DNA of 64,000 nucleotides from Lachnospiraceae bacterium AC2028. Its GTDB lineage: Bacteria > Bacillota > Clostridia > Lachnospirales > Lachnospiraceae. Shown here piece after piece: positions 42,260 through 51,241 of the stretch. Each line of letters begins with the position of its first letter. Position 1 is the stretch's first letter. A program made the translations under genes and the position numbers. The stretch is taken from contig JNJD01000008.1 in NCBI GenBank assembly GCA_000702685.1, positions 199,223 through 263,222 on the forward strand, given 5' to 3'. Under the pieces are notes generated by a model. That model had not been told where the DNA came from and did not search any database. It worked only from the letters and a program-made list of their open reading frames with translations.

Positions 42260-43126
42260 ATGGATGAAGTTAAGAATGTGATCGAGCTTAAGAATGTCAC
42301 CAAGGATTATGGTGATTTTAAACTTGATAATGTAAGCTTTGCGGTTCCCGAAGGAACTGTATGCGGATTCATCGGTCAGAACGGTGCTGGCAAAACCACA
42401 ACGATCAGTCTGATCCTTGATGTTATAAAGCGTGATTCCGGAGAGATCACTCTTTTCGGTGAGAGCGTTAATAAAGATACCGCGTACTTAAGGGAAGATA
42501 TAGGTGTCGTATTCGATGAGATGGGCTTCCATGAATTCATGACCGGCCGCGACATCAATATCATGATGAAGAATATCTATAAGAACTGGGATGAAGAGGC
42601 GTTCTTCGATAACCTCAGGAAGTTCTCGCTTCCGTCGAAAAAGAAGTGCGGTGCGTTCTCCAGAGGCATGAGAATGAAGCTGCAGATCGCCGTGGCGCTT
42701 TCACATAAAGCCAAGCTACTTATCATGGATGAACCCACAAGCGGACTTGATCCGATCGTCAGAAACGAGATGATAAATATCTTCCGCGAATTCGTAGTGG
42801 AGGAGGACCATACGATTCTACTGTCATCACATATCACAAGCGATCTTGAGAAGATCGCCGATGAGGTCGTGTTCATAGACGGAGGAAAGATAGTTCTGTC
42901 CGGCAATAAGGATGAGATCCTTGAAAAACACGCTGTCGTAAAGTGTAAAAAGGATGAGCTTTCCAAAGTCAGCGAGTCTCTTATCGTAAATTCCGAAGTG
43001 AGTGATTACGGTGCGGAGGTTCTCGTTAACGACAAACATGCAGCGGAGAAACTTTATCCCGACATGGTAATAGAAAGAGCTGAGCTCGAACAGATCATGA
43101 TCGGCTATGTAAACGGAAAGAAGTGA
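42260..43126 (+). CDS. ABC transporter ATP-binding protein
   Basis: 288 residues. Walker A GFIGQNGAGKTTTISL, Q-loop region GVVFDEMGFHEF, signature FSRGMRMKLQIAVALSHK, Walker B LLIMDEPTSGLDP and H-loop LLSSHITSD are all intact. A C-terminal extension of about 75 residues follows, typical of YtrB/EcsA-type ATPases. It pairs with the two following permease genes; export of, or protection from, a membrane-active compound is likely. Confidence 0.92.
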   Translation: MDEVKNVIELKNVTKDYGDFKLDNVSFAVPEGTVCGFIGQNGAGKTTTISLILDVIKRDSGEITLFGESVNKDTAYLREDIGVVFDEMGFHEFMTGRDINIMMKNIYKNWDEEAFFDNLRKFSLPSKKKCGAFSRGMRMKLQIAVALSHKAKLLIMDEPTSGLDPIVRNEMINIFREFVVEEDHTILLSSHITSDLEKIADEVVFIDGGKIVLSGNKDEILEKHAVVKCKKDELSKVSESLIVNSEVSDYGAEVLVNDKHAAEKLYPDMVIERAELEQIMIGYVNGKK

Positions 43127-43135
43127 GTGAACGGG

Positions 43136-43164
43136 GTGAACGCAAGAACCGTCCCCTCGTTCAC
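43136..43164. repeat. dispersed 29-base palindrome, type B, intact
   Basis: GTGAACGCAAG...CTCGTTCAC, 10 bases after the ATPase stop. An extra copy of the left arm (GTGAACGGG) directly precedes it at 43127-43135. Confidence 0.85.
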
Positions 43165-43193
43165 CCGACTCGGTTCACCGGTGAGGTAAAACT

Positions 43194-43973
43194 ATGAAAG
43201 GTTTGATAATAAAGGACATCATGTGCCTTAAAAAACAGCTCACCACTTTCGCGTACATCATAGCCGGAGTGGTGGTCATATCGATATTGTATGTTCTCAG
43301 CAGCCGTTTCGGTAATCTTGCGAAAGTCGGAGTGGCTCTGCTGGACGAGAACAATAACATGTCTCAGGTTGATGTTAAGAATCTCGGTTCCATGGTTCTT
43401 GTAATGTTCATGCTGATCCCGATAGTAAGCGTGGGAGATATGCTGAACGTATTCATTGCTGACGGAAAGGCCGGATTTTTCAAGGTATCCGCTTCGTTTC
43501 CCGTACCCATGAAAAAGAGAATGCTTTCAAGATTCCTGACGATCTATACCCTGTGTGCCATAGGAGCCGCAGTGGATATAATTCTTGCTCTGGTATTGAG
43601 TGCTCTCACGGATATCATGAGCTTTGGAAGTTTCTTTGGGATCATCATTTCATGCGCATCCGTACTGAGTATATACAGTGCCCTGGTGATCCTGTATTGT
43701 GTGATTCTCGGTTACGGTAAAGAACAGTATGCCCAGGTGTTTTCACTTCTTACGATCATTCTTTCTTTTGTGATCATAAAGTTTCAGGGCGTTAAATCTG
43801 TGTTTATACGGATTTTTATCGAGGAACAGGGATTTGATTCCGTCACGTTCTGGAAGCCTCTGGATTATTTCCGTGACAAGGGCTATGTATTCCTGATCAT
43901 TGCGCTTTTAGTCAGTGTATTCAGTTACGGTCTCTCTTTATACATTGCCGAAAGAAAGAGAGGTGTCATCTGA
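43194..43973 (+). CDS. ABC-2 type permease subunit 1
   Basis: 259 residues starting MKGLIIKDIMCLKKQL, with six predicted membrane segments (about 20-40, 60-85, 105-135, 140-170, 180-200 and 220-245). MKGL-I-KD-x-x-x-L at the N terminus is shared by permeases of YtrA-regulated ABC systems, including the one at 58688. The stop overlaps the next start (TGATGG), so the two permeases are cotranslated and probably form a heterodimer. Confidence 0.85.
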   Translation: MKGLIIKDIMCLKKQLTTFAYIIAGVVVISILYVLSSRFGNLAKVGVALLDENNNMSQVDVKNLGSMVLVMFMLIPIVSVGDMLNVFIADGKAGFFKVSASFPVPMKKRMLSRFLTIYTLCAIGAAVDIILALVLSALTDIMSFGSFFGIIISCASVLSIYSALVILYCVILGYGKEQYAQVFSLLTIILSFVIIKFQGVKSVFIRIFIEEQGFDSVTFWKPLDYFRDKGYVFLIIALLVSVFSYGLSLYIAERKRGVI

Positions 43974-44749
43974 TGGGCGGATTATTATATAAGGATTTTC
44001 TTTCTATAAATGGCAAAAAACAGATTTTGGTTATTTCTGTTTTTACCGTATTGCTTGTGGTCTTAAAACTTATCGTTGCCTTTGCGTACATACCGGACGC
44101 CTGGCTTATGGAAAATTCCGAGGGTGAGGTCATGAGCTTTTTTGACTATCTTGTTTCTATGCCGGCCCAGATGCTTCCGATCATGTGTATCGGTTTTATA
44201 GCCGGATGGGTTCCGAATGTAATTCAAAACGATGAGAAAAGCAAGATACATGCATATCTGTCGGCGACTCCCCTTTCGAAGCGTACATATATAGCGGAAA
44301 AGTATGTCTTCATAGGAATCTGCATTTATTCGGCTTTATCAATCTGCGTGATATGGTGCGTAATCTCAATGGCGTTTTTGCAGGAGGGCGCTGTACTGGA
44401 TATCCTGATGCTCATTTCATCATTTTTGATCGAGCTTTTCTCCCTGGCACTTTTCGGCGCAAGCATCGAATTTCCTGTTTTTGTCGCCTTCGGAAAAGAA
44501 AAAGGACAGATGATCAAGACCGGTATTCTTGAGGTTCTGGCGTGGTTTGCTGCGGCATTTCTTTTCTTCGGAAATCTGGATATTTTTGGGAAACTGGATT
44601 TTGGTCTCATCATTGAATGGGCAAAAACACATTCTTTTGCACTTATGTTCATGGCTGTAATTTCACCGCTCATTACTCTCTGTGTCTATTACATCTCATA
44701 CCGTATTTCCGTGCGCATATATGAGAGAAAGGAGAGAGAGCATGAGTGA
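43973..44749 (+). CDS. ABC-2 type permease subunit 2
   Basis: 258 residues, starting MGGLLYKDFLSINGKKQ, with six predicted membrane segments. It overlaps the previous permease by one base and the CPBP gene by 8 bases. A,T-richer stretches occur in its first 200 bases compared with neighbours. Function as above: the membrane half of the exporter, with the ATPase at 42260. Confidence 0.83.
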   Translation: MGGLLYKDFLSINGKKQILVISVFTVLLVVLKLIVAFAYIPDAWLMENSEGEVMSFFDYLVSMPAQMLPIMCIGFIAGWVPNVIQNDEKSKIHAYLSATPLSKRTYIAEKYVFIGICIYSALSICVIWCVISMAFLQEGAVLDILMLISSFLIELFSLALFGASIEFPVFVAFGKEKGQMIKTGILEVLAWFAAAFLFFGNLDIFGKLDFGLIIEWAKTHSFALMFMAVISPLITLCVYYISYRISVRIYERKEREHE

Positions 44750-45617
44750 TAAAAAGAGGCTTCTGATCTACCTTGGACTTACATTTGTTATAACTTTTGC
44801 ATGGTTTTTCATTGCCAATCCCGACAGATCCACATGGGAAGACATGGGGACCATGAGACAGTCATTCGTTGCTCTCGGTATGCTTTTTCCCGTGATATGC
44901 CACGTTCTTACGAGAGTGATCACTAAGGAAGGATTCAGATTCAGCGGTGAGAACAATTCATATTTCGGAATATATCTAAAGGACGGAAAGTGGAAGTATT
45001 TCCTCTTTGCATGTCTGGCACCATGGCTCTATATGGAACTCGGCAATCTGATAGAACTTGCAATGTGTCCTTCCATGTATGATCCTGAGTACTACATCTC
45101 GCTTGATATAGAAAAAAGAATGCTTTTTCTGATGCCGGTATATGCGATCGTTACCGGTTTTGTAGGCTCCTTTGCAGCATTCGGTGAAGAAGGCGGATGG
45201 CGCGGTTATATGATGCCCAAGCTCCTTAAGATCACAGGCAGGAAGAGAGCTCTTATCATAGGCGGCGTGATCTGGGGACTCTGGCATGCACCGCTTACAT
45301 GCATCGGACATAACTTCGGTACCGATTATCCGGGATTTCCGTATCTTGGAATAGTATGTATGTGCATATTCTGCACACTTATGGGTGTGCTTCTTACATT
45401 CATCACGGAAAAGAGCGGATCCGTCTGGCCCGCAGCCATCATGCATGCGGTCAATAATTCGAACCCCTCTATACTGGGCGGATTTATGAACCCCGATAAC
45501 AAGACCACGGATCTTCCGATCGGAATGATCGCAATGTGCATAGCACTCCTTGCCGTGGCTATACCTGTGATGATCATATGGAGCAGATCTGACAGCAAAG
45601 CCGCTTCCGAAGAATAA
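44742..45617 (+). CDS. CPBP family intramembrane metalloprotease
   Basis: 291 residues from ATG 44742, behind AGGAGAG and overlapping the permease stop (ATGAGTGA). Seven or so membrane segments. The Abi/CPBP motifs are complete: FGEEGGWRGYMMPKL (E-E-x3-R), GGVIWGLWHAPLT (F/W-x3-H) and WPAAIMHAVNNSN (H-x3-N). In bacteria such proteases are often linked to bacteriocin self-immunity; being the last gene of an ABC exporter operon is compatible with a peptide-resistance module (inference). Confidence 0.87.
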   Translation: MSDKKRLLIYLGLTFVITFAWFFIANPDRSTWEDMGTMRQSFVALGMLFPVICHVLTRVITKEGFRFSGENNSYFGIYLKDGKWKYFLFACLAPWLYMELGNLIELAMCPSMYDPEYYISLDIEKRMLFLMPVYAIVTGFVGSFAAFGEEGGWRGYMMPKLLKITGRKRALIIGGVIWGLWHAPLTCIGHNFGTDYPGFPYLGIVCMCIFCTLMGVLLTFITEKSGSVWPAAIMHAVNNSNPSILGGFMNPDNKTTDLPIGMIAMCIALLAVAIPVMIIWSRSDSKAASEE

Positions 45618-45637
45618 ACAAAACAGATAACAAAAAA

Positions 45638-45661
45638 CAGGGCCCGGATCTCCGGGCCCTG
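45638..45661. terminator. strong hairpin between convergent genes
   Basis: CAGGGCCCGGA / TCCGGGCCCTG hairpin preceded by an A-run (favouring minus-strand termination) and followed by AATTATT. Confidence 0.7.
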
Positions 45662-45684
45662 AATTATTGTCGGAACAAACTGAT

Positions 45685-46716
45685 TTAAAGAACGCCTTCA
45701 CATACCGAACATTTTCCTCCGACGGGAACCATGACCGCATCGCAGTAGGGACATTTGACCTGTGCTCCGGCTGCTGCCGCTGCTGCCTGCATCGGTATGG
45801 GGCCGCCTGTCGGATCGGTGGGGGAAACGGGGCTCTGCATGGGCTGCCGGCCTGCAAATCCCTGCTGCATGGGCTGTCCGTTCATTCCCATCATTTCGCC
45901 GCCGTTCATGAACTGAGCTGACCCTGCAGGTGCGTTTGCTGCTGCCTTCATCATAGCTGCCATATTGGCTGCCTGCATGGCCTGGGCTATTGAATCGGGT
46001 GATGAAAGATCAAGACCGGGTGCGGTATTCTGTGGCATTCCCATCCAGCCGGTTATCATGCTCTTGATATTGTCGCCGATGCTGATGCATTCGTTGTATT
46101 TGTTGATGTTCATGTTGGCACGGAGACCTGCGTTAGTGCTGAGCTTCCAGCCTGCGTTTCCGCCTGCGGTCATGCAGGTGTTGCCGGTATCAACGGAAAA
46201 GCTGTTGATCTTGAACTTCATATCATCAAAGTAAGGATTGTCCACTCTGATGGTTACGTAGAAATCGTATGAATACTTATATCTGGGAGGAACGTAGCTT
46301 ACGGATTTTCCGTCAACGGTTCTCTTTTCCTCGGTTCTGTTTTCTTTTATATCAAGGTCGCAGGATCTTGCCTGTGAAAAATCGAGAATGTCGGGATTTC
46401 CGCCCGAAAGATCCTTGTCCGAGCAAACCGTGAATCTGTTTGCGGAGGTATCAACATAAAGCTTCTGGCTTCCGAGTCCGTATACCAGATTTGAACGGAA
46501 TGCGCTGACCTTGCTCTGATTTGCCTCTCTGTATGCCAGCTGCTGCTTTATCTGATCGACTGTTGAATGCCTTCTTTCGTCGAACCAGGGCGAAAGCTTA
46601 TTTGCACAGTTCTTGCAGAGATTTCCGTCCTCAAGCTTACGGTTTCCGAGAAGCTTTATCTCCTCGCCGCATACATCACAGTTCTTTTTTTCAAACATTT
46701 TCCCCAAGATACCCAT
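45685..46716 (-). CDS. DUF4428 zinc-ribbon protein
   Basis: 343 residues from ATG 46716 (MGILGKMFEKKNCDVCG), chosen because AAGGAG is 7-8 bases upstream. The N-terminal DUF4428 domain has C-x2-C...C-x2-C (CDVCGEEIKLLGNRKLEDGNLCKNCANKLSPWF), then RHSTVDQIKQQLAYREANQ. A central beta-rich domain (about 80-200) contains a Tyr-rich strand segment. A long Met/Ala/Gln/Gly/Pro low-complexity linker leads to a C-terminal zinc ribbon, CPYCDAVMVPVGGKCSVC. Function unknown; probably cytoplasmic. Its promoter appears to be an extended -10 (TGGTATAAT) at 46778-46786 on the minus strand. Confidence 0.75.
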   Translation of the reverse strand: MGILGKMFEKKNCDVCGEEIKLLGNRKLEDGNLCKNCANKLSPWFDERRHSTVDQIKQQLAYREANQSKVSAFRSNLVYGLGSQKLYVDTSANRFTVCSDKDLSGGNPDILDFSQARSCDLDIKENRTEEKRTVDGKSVSYVPPRYKYSYDFYVTIRVDNPYFDDMKFKINSFSVDTGNTCMTAGGNAGWKLSTNAGLRANMNINKYNECISIGDNIKSMITGWMGMPQNTAPGLDLSSPDSIAQAMQAANMAAMMKAAANAPAGSAQFMNGGEMMGMNGQPMQQGFAGRQPMQSPVSPTDPTGGPIPMQAAAAAAGAQVKCPYCDAVMVPVGGKCSVCEGVL

Positions 46717-46951
46717 AGTCATTCTCCTTGTTTTAAACAGATGCGATCATATGACAAATGATCAATCAACATCTGTTATTATACCATCTGCGGGACCCAA
46801 GTAACATACCAATCATTGGAACGATAGCTCGCCATGGTAACCTTATGATGATAATATGTAATACGGATGTATAGGTCGGGTGACCCGGCGGATTGTTTTT
46901 CCGTCTGTACATATGAACAGGAAAATTTGCCCCCCTTTCAGGAGGAATATT

Positions 46952-48064
46952 ATGAAAAAACTGATAAGTCTGATAATGGTAATGCTTCTTGCACTTAATC
47001 TGGCGGGATGCGGCGGAATTACAGGGTCGAAGACCGGGCTGCTTGCGGCACATCTTTCATATTATGCCGACGGCGGTCTCAGTTGTTTTTATGAGTATTC
47101 GTATGAGTTCGATAATAAGGGACGCCTTGTGAAAGAACTTGAATATCGGAACGGAAATCTGTATACCACTGCGGAAACCGTATATGATACCGACGGAACT
47201 TCTGTCAGAACGGTTACGGATGTTCGCGGCAAAATTGAAACAGTCGAAGAGTACGATAAGGACGGAGTGCGTCTGTCTGAATCGACATACGGTTATAACG
47301 GTGAGATTGAAAAATACTGCGAATATGATAAGGACGGCAGATTAACCTTCAAGGAATCGAAAGGTTCATACAATTATACGGTCAGATACGAATATGACGA
47401 GTCCGGAAATCTGGTCAGGACATACGAAGAAAGCCGTGATGAGAACGGAAATTTAAAATCTTCCTACGTAGAGATCTATGATGAGACCGGGCTCAGGATC
47501 AGACAGGATGTTACGGATGCTGACGGAAATACACACACGACAATGGAAGCTAAAATTGAAAGTGAAGGTAATCACCGCACGATCCTGGAATATTATGACG
47601 GAGATGTCCGTTACAGGATCGAAGAAGAATACGATGAAAACGGAAACCTTCTGACCAGCATATCCTATTCGGAGGATGACGGCGAGATATTAGATTCCCA
47701 TGAATATACATACGATGACAAGAACAGGGTCATCGAGGATGTTTATTATTCCATGTATAATTCTTCAACTTCCCGGTACGAATATGCGGATGAGGGATAT
47801 ATATGTAAGGAGAGCCGTACATACGAAAGACCGTATTCATCCGAACCCTACGGTGACGGATCGGATTCCTATATGCAGGAGTTTACAGACGTAACGTTTT
47901 ATAATGAAGCAGGCGAGGAAACAAGGACACAGTGCTATATGGGAACAAGGATTACCGGTTACAGCGAATATATATACGAAGATGTGAAGGTGCGCCCCGG
48001 CGCAGTGTACGATTACACGGATGATTCGCGCGAACTCGATCCGAGATCGACAATCGTATATTAA
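46952..48064 (+). CDS. lipoprotein with YD/RHS-like repeats
   Basis: 370 residues from ATG 46952, set by AGGAGG upstream. Lipoprotein signal: MKKLISLIMVMLLALNLAGC with lipobox LAGC (Cys at residue 20). The rest is a run of short repeats of the pattern Y-E-Y/F-D-x-x-G-x-L-x-x-x-x-x-Y/E, such as YEFDNKGRLVKELEYRNGN, YDKDGVRLSES, YEYDESGNLVRTYEES and YDENGNLLTS, typical of YD/RHS-type beta repeats but without an RHS core or toxin tip. Presumably a surface-attached protein. Confidence 0.78.
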   Translation: MKKLISLIMVMLLALNLAGCGGITGSKTGLLAAHLSYYADGGLSCFYEYSYEFDNKGRLVKELEYRNGNLYTTAETVYDTDGTSVRTVTDVRGKIETVEEYDKDGVRLSESTYGYNGEIEKYCEYDKDGRLTFKESKGSYNYTVRYEYDESGNLVRTYEESRDENGNLKSSYVEIYDETGLRIRQDVTDADGNTHTTMEAKIESEGNHRTILEYYDGDVRYRIEEEYDENGNLLTSISYSEDDGEILDSHEYTYDDKNRVIEDVYYSMYNSSTSRYEYADEGYICKESRTYERPYSSEPYGDGSDSYMQEFTDVTFYNEAGEETRTQCYMGTRITGYSEYIYEDVKVRPGAVYDYTDDSRELDPRSTIVY

Positions 48065-48159
48065 TATACAAGATATGAGCTTTTATGATAATACCGTGAT
48101 GCCAATATGACGGAAAAGTGATAAAATATAATAACAGTGAAACATGTTCGGAACTTGAG

Positions 48160-48207
48160 GGCGGTTTCTGCGTTTCATTGGATATGAAACACAGGGCCGT
48201 CTTTTTT
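48160..48207 (+). terminator. terminator-like hairpin in the leader of the radical-SAM operon
   Basis: GGCGG..CTG.GTTTCAT pairs with ATGAAAC.CAG..CCGTC, followed by TTTTTT. A TATAAT at 48127-48132 lies upstream, so this is either an attenuator in the leader of the next operon or the terminator of the preceding lipoprotein gene, 96 bases away. Confidence 0.6.
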
Positions 48208-48226
48208 ATTCCCAAAAGGAGAACTA

Positions 48227-49018
48227 ATGGTCATAAGAAAAGAAGGAATAGATTCCGGCAAGGCATTCGACTGGGGCAGGACATCCGAAGCGTATGCCAG
48301 ATTCAGGGACATCTATCCCGAGGTGTTTTATAAAAAGCTTACGGACCGCGGCCTCTGCATTGACGGTCAGAACGTTCTGGATCTCGGAACGGGAACCGGA
48401 GTTCTTCCGAGGAATATGTATAAATACGGTGCCGGGTGGACGGGACGTGACATTTCTCCCGAGCAGATAGAGCAGGCCAAGCGCCTTGCATCCGAAGCGG
48501 GAATGAACATCGACTTTGCGGCGGCGGCCACCGAGGATGTAGATTTCCCCGATGAAACTTTTGACGTGATCACAGCCTGTCAGTGCTACTGGTATTTCGA
48601 CCACGAGAAGGTTGCACCGATACTTGCAAGGATGCTTAAGCCCGGCGGAAGACTTGTTTTCCTTTACATGGCATGGAAGCCCTTTGAGGATGAGATCGCC
48701 GGAAAGAGCGAGAAGATAATCCTTAAATATTCTCCCAAATGGACCGGCGCGGGTGAAAAGAAACATGAGCTCTGGATACCCGATGCCTACTTCGGGTACT
48801 TCGATAAGGAAGACCACGAAGAATACGATCTGGATGTTCATTTTACGAGAGAATCCTGGCACGGAAGAATGTATGCAAGCCGCGGAGTGAGCGCATCGCT
48901 TGAACCGGAAGAACTCGCCAAGTGGGATGAAGAGCACAGGGCGATGCTTGAAGAATCCGCCCCCGAAGAATTCGACATAAAGCATTTCGGAGCCATTTCC
49001 GTTTTGAGAAAGAAATAA
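48227..49018 (+). CDS. class I SAM-dependent methyltransferase
   Basis: 263 residues with a Rossmann-type SAM domain: GQNVLDLGTGTGVLPRNMYKYGA (motif I, about 46-68), WTGRDISPEQIEQAKRLA, and FDVITACQCYWYFDHEKVAPILARMLKPGGRLVFLYMAW. The C-terminal 110 residues are specific to the subfamily. AGGAGAAC precedes the ATG. The next gene starts 1 base after its stop, so it belongs with two radical-SAM genes. The substrate is unknown. Confidence 0.87.
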   Translation: MVIRKEGIDSGKAFDWGRTSEAYARFRDIYPEVFYKKLTDRGLCIDGQNVLDLGTGTGVLPRNMYKYGAGWTGRDISPEQIEQAKRLASEAGMNIDFAAAATEDVDFPDETFDVITACQCYWYFDHEKVAPILARMLKPGGRLVFLYMAWKPFEDEIAGKSEKIILKYSPKWTGAGEKKHELWIPDAYFGYFDKEDHEEYDLDVHFTRESWHGRMYASRGVSASLEPEELAKWDEEHRAMLEESAPEEFDIKHFGAISVLRKK

Positions 49019-49019
49019 T

Positions 49020-49922
49020 ATGAAAGTATCATCATTCCTGCATTTTGCGGGATTCGGAATAAAGACAATACTCTTCCGGAAAAAGGATCCGATCCTCGGA
49101 ACCGTTATCCTGACCGATAAATGCAATCTTCACTGCAAGCATTGTTCGGTAAACAACATCACTGCGGTGATCCACCCTTATGACCGGATAAAGGGTGAGA
49201 TGAAGCAGCTGTATGATATTGGCGTCAGGATCCTCTTTTTCTGCGGAGGCGAGACCTTCATGTGGAAGGATTCCGGGAAGAATCTCAGGGACCTCGTGAT
49301 CGAGGCCAAGGAAATGGGATTTCTTATCGTGAATGTCGTTACGAACGGCACCTTTCCGATAGACCTTCCCGAAGCCGACCTGATCCTCCTTTCCCTGGAC
49401 GGGGATAAGGAACGCCATAATATGGTCAGAGGCGATACTTATGATACAATAATGGGGAACATCGCTGCTGCCACCTCGGACAATATCTGTTTTTACATGG
49501 CGGTAAATCAGATCAACAAGGATCATATACGTGACGTGTGCATCACGGCCAGGGATACGAAGAATGTGCGTGCGGTTTCTTTTAACTTCCATACACCGTA
49601 TCCGGATACGAAGGAGCTGGCTCTTTCAAGGGATGAAAAGAAAGAGTGCTGTGATGTCATAAAACAGATGATGAAGGAGAAGTGCCCGGTATTTAACTTA
49701 AAGAGCGCATTTCCTTATCTGATAGAAAATTCATTTCCGACACCGTGCCATCAGTGCGTGGTCATAGAAAACGGCAAGGTGTCGACATGCGGAAGATGTA
49801 TAGATGTACCGGGGCTGTGCGACGAATGCGGGTATTTCTTCGTTGCCGAATATACACTTCTGTTCAAGGGGAATATTAAGATAATCTTCGAGATGCTCGG
49901 GACTTATCTTAAATATATTTAA
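49020..49922 (+). CDS. radical SAM protein with SPASM-like Cys cluster
   Basis: 300 residues. CNLHCKHC (C35, C39, C42) binds the SAM-cleaving [4Fe-4S] cluster; GGET and the TNGTFPIDLPEADLILLSLDGDKERHNMVRG stretch are typical of the partial TIM barrel. The C-terminal CHQCVVIENGKVSTCGRCIDVPGLCDECG contains seven Cys, like an auxiliary-cluster (SPASM/twitch) domain. It ends with a hydrophobic stretch (YTLLFKGNIKIIFEMLGTYLKYI) that may touch the membrane. The following gene is a second radical-SAM enzyme. Confidence 0.83.
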   Translation: MKVSSFLHFAGFGIKTILFRKKDPILGTVILTDKCNLHCKHCSVNNITAVIHPYDRIKGEMKQLYDIGVRILFFCGGETFMWKDSGKNLRDLVIEAKEMGFLIVNVVTNGTFPIDLPEADLILLSLDGDKERHNMVRGDTYDTIMGNIAAATSDNICFYMAVNQINKDHIRDVCITARDTKNVRAVSFNFHTPYPDTKELALSRDEKKECCDVIKQMMKEKCPVFNLKSAFPYLIENSFPTPCHQCVVIENGKVSTCGRCIDVPGLCDECGYFFVAEYTLLFKGNIKIIFEMLGTYLKYI

Positions 49923-49940
49923 GATCCAGGGGGTACCACA

Positions 49941-51197
49941 ATGAATCTGAAAACCGATCTTGCTCGTATCTGGCTTACACGTTCACTCAAGCCTTTTGTT
50001 TTCAAGAATGAATACGATGAAAACTTAAGGTTCCACGGCATCGATGAACTGGGTTTATATGTTCATATCCCTTTCTGCAAGCATATCTGTGACTTCTGTC
50101 CGTATTGCAAGGTGAGATATGACCAGGATACCTGTGACAGGTATATCGATGCGCTCATAAGTGAGATCCATATCGTAGGACGTCAGTCACCCAATAAGAG
50201 AAAAGTCACCAGTCTGTATTTCGGCGGAGGATCGCCCGCTCTTGCTATCGACAGGCTCGGTGAAGTCATACTTGAGATCAAAAAACATTTCGAGATAACC
50301 GAAGGCATCGGCATCGAGCTTCATCCCGATAATGTCAAGGTTTCCGTGCTCAGAAGACTTAAGGAACTCGGCTTTACCAAGATCTGCATCGGTATTCAGT
50401 CATTCCTTCCCAAGTATCAGGAGATCCTCGGACGAAAGCCCGTTGATAAAGAAGCGCTTGCTTATGTTCTCGAGCAGGTTCCTTTTGAGACCGTATCGAT
50501 GGACTTCATATTTGCGCTTCCGGATCAGACATTCGAAGATCTTAAGTCCGATATCGATGATGCATTCGAACTCGGTGCAAACCACGTTGCTGTATATCCC
50601 TTCATAGACTTTACCTTTACTCCCAGCGGAGTCGAGGGCGCAGCCAACAAGGAAAAGAGAAAGCTTCTCGACCAGCTCACTATGTACTGCAAGGAGAAGG
50701 GATACAAGAGAGATTCCATCTGGACATTCTCCAATAAGGAAGATGCACATTATTCATCGATGACAAGGGATAATTTCCTCGGATTCGGTGTGAGCGCAAC
50801 CACGCTTCTCAAGGATCAGTTCAAGATCAATACATTCGATATCGATGCATATTGCAAGAGAGTTGAGGAAAAGAAGCTTCCGACTGCGCTGACGCTTCGT
50901 TTCACCCAGAGACAGAGAATGGTTTATTATCTGTTCTGGACCGCATACAGTACCAATGTTGATCCCGAGCGCTTCAGGAAATTCTTCGGTGTGCCTCTTA
51001 AGAAGAAGTACGGTTTCGAGCTTATGATCGCGAGATTCCTCGGCTTCTGCAAGCTTCAGAACGGAATATACAAGATGACACTCAAAGGTGCATTCTATTA
51101 TCACTACTTTGAGAATTTCTACACCCTTGCTTATATCGATAAGATGTGGAGTGTACTCAGAAAAGAACCGTTCCCCAAGAAGATCGAACTTAAATGA
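49941..51197 (+). CDS. HemN/HemW-like radical SAM protein
   Basis: 418 residues. LYVHIPFCKHICDFCPYC carries C46, C50, C53 and an extra C56. Barrel motifs YFGGGSPALA, ELHPDNV, KICIGIQSFLPKYQEILGR and SMDFIFALPDQT match the coproporphyrinogen-oxidase-like family. The C-terminal half differs from true HemN and HemW and lacks a clear HemW heme-binding signature. It may be a class C-type radical-SAM methyltransferase or a tetrapyrrole or lipid-modifying enzyme; its substrate is unknown. GGGGGTACC precedes the ATG, 18 bases after the previous stop. Confidence 0.82.
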   Translation: MNLKTDLARIWLTRSLKPFVFKNEYDENLRFHGIDELGLYVHIPFCKHICDFCPYCKVRYDQDTCDRYIDALISEIHIVGRQSPNKRKVTSLYFGGGSPALAIDRLGEVILEIKKHFEITEGIGIELHPDNVKVSVLRRLKELGFTKICIGIQSFLPKYQEILGRKPVDKEALAYVLEQVPFETVSMDFIFALPDQTFEDLKSDIDDAFELGANHVAVYPFIDFTFTPSGVEGAANKEKRKLLDQLTMYCKEKGYKRDSIWTFSNKEDAHYSSMTRDNFLGFGVSATTLLKDQFKINTFDIDAYCKRVEEKKLPTALTLRFTQRQRMVYYLFWTAYSTNVDPERFRKFFGVPLKKKYGFELMIARFLGFCKLQNGIYKMTLKGAFYYHYFENFYTLAYIDKMWSVLRKEPFPKKIELK

Positions 51198-51241
51198 TCC
51201 CGATAGGAAACATGATGATCGAAAAGGAGACGTAGAGTCTT

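Noticed and set aside
45685-46716. DUF4428 protein as part of the vWA/PurA-like system
   Set aside because: It shares a zinc-ribbon theme but lies 4.5 kb away on the opposite strand, with unrelated genes between.
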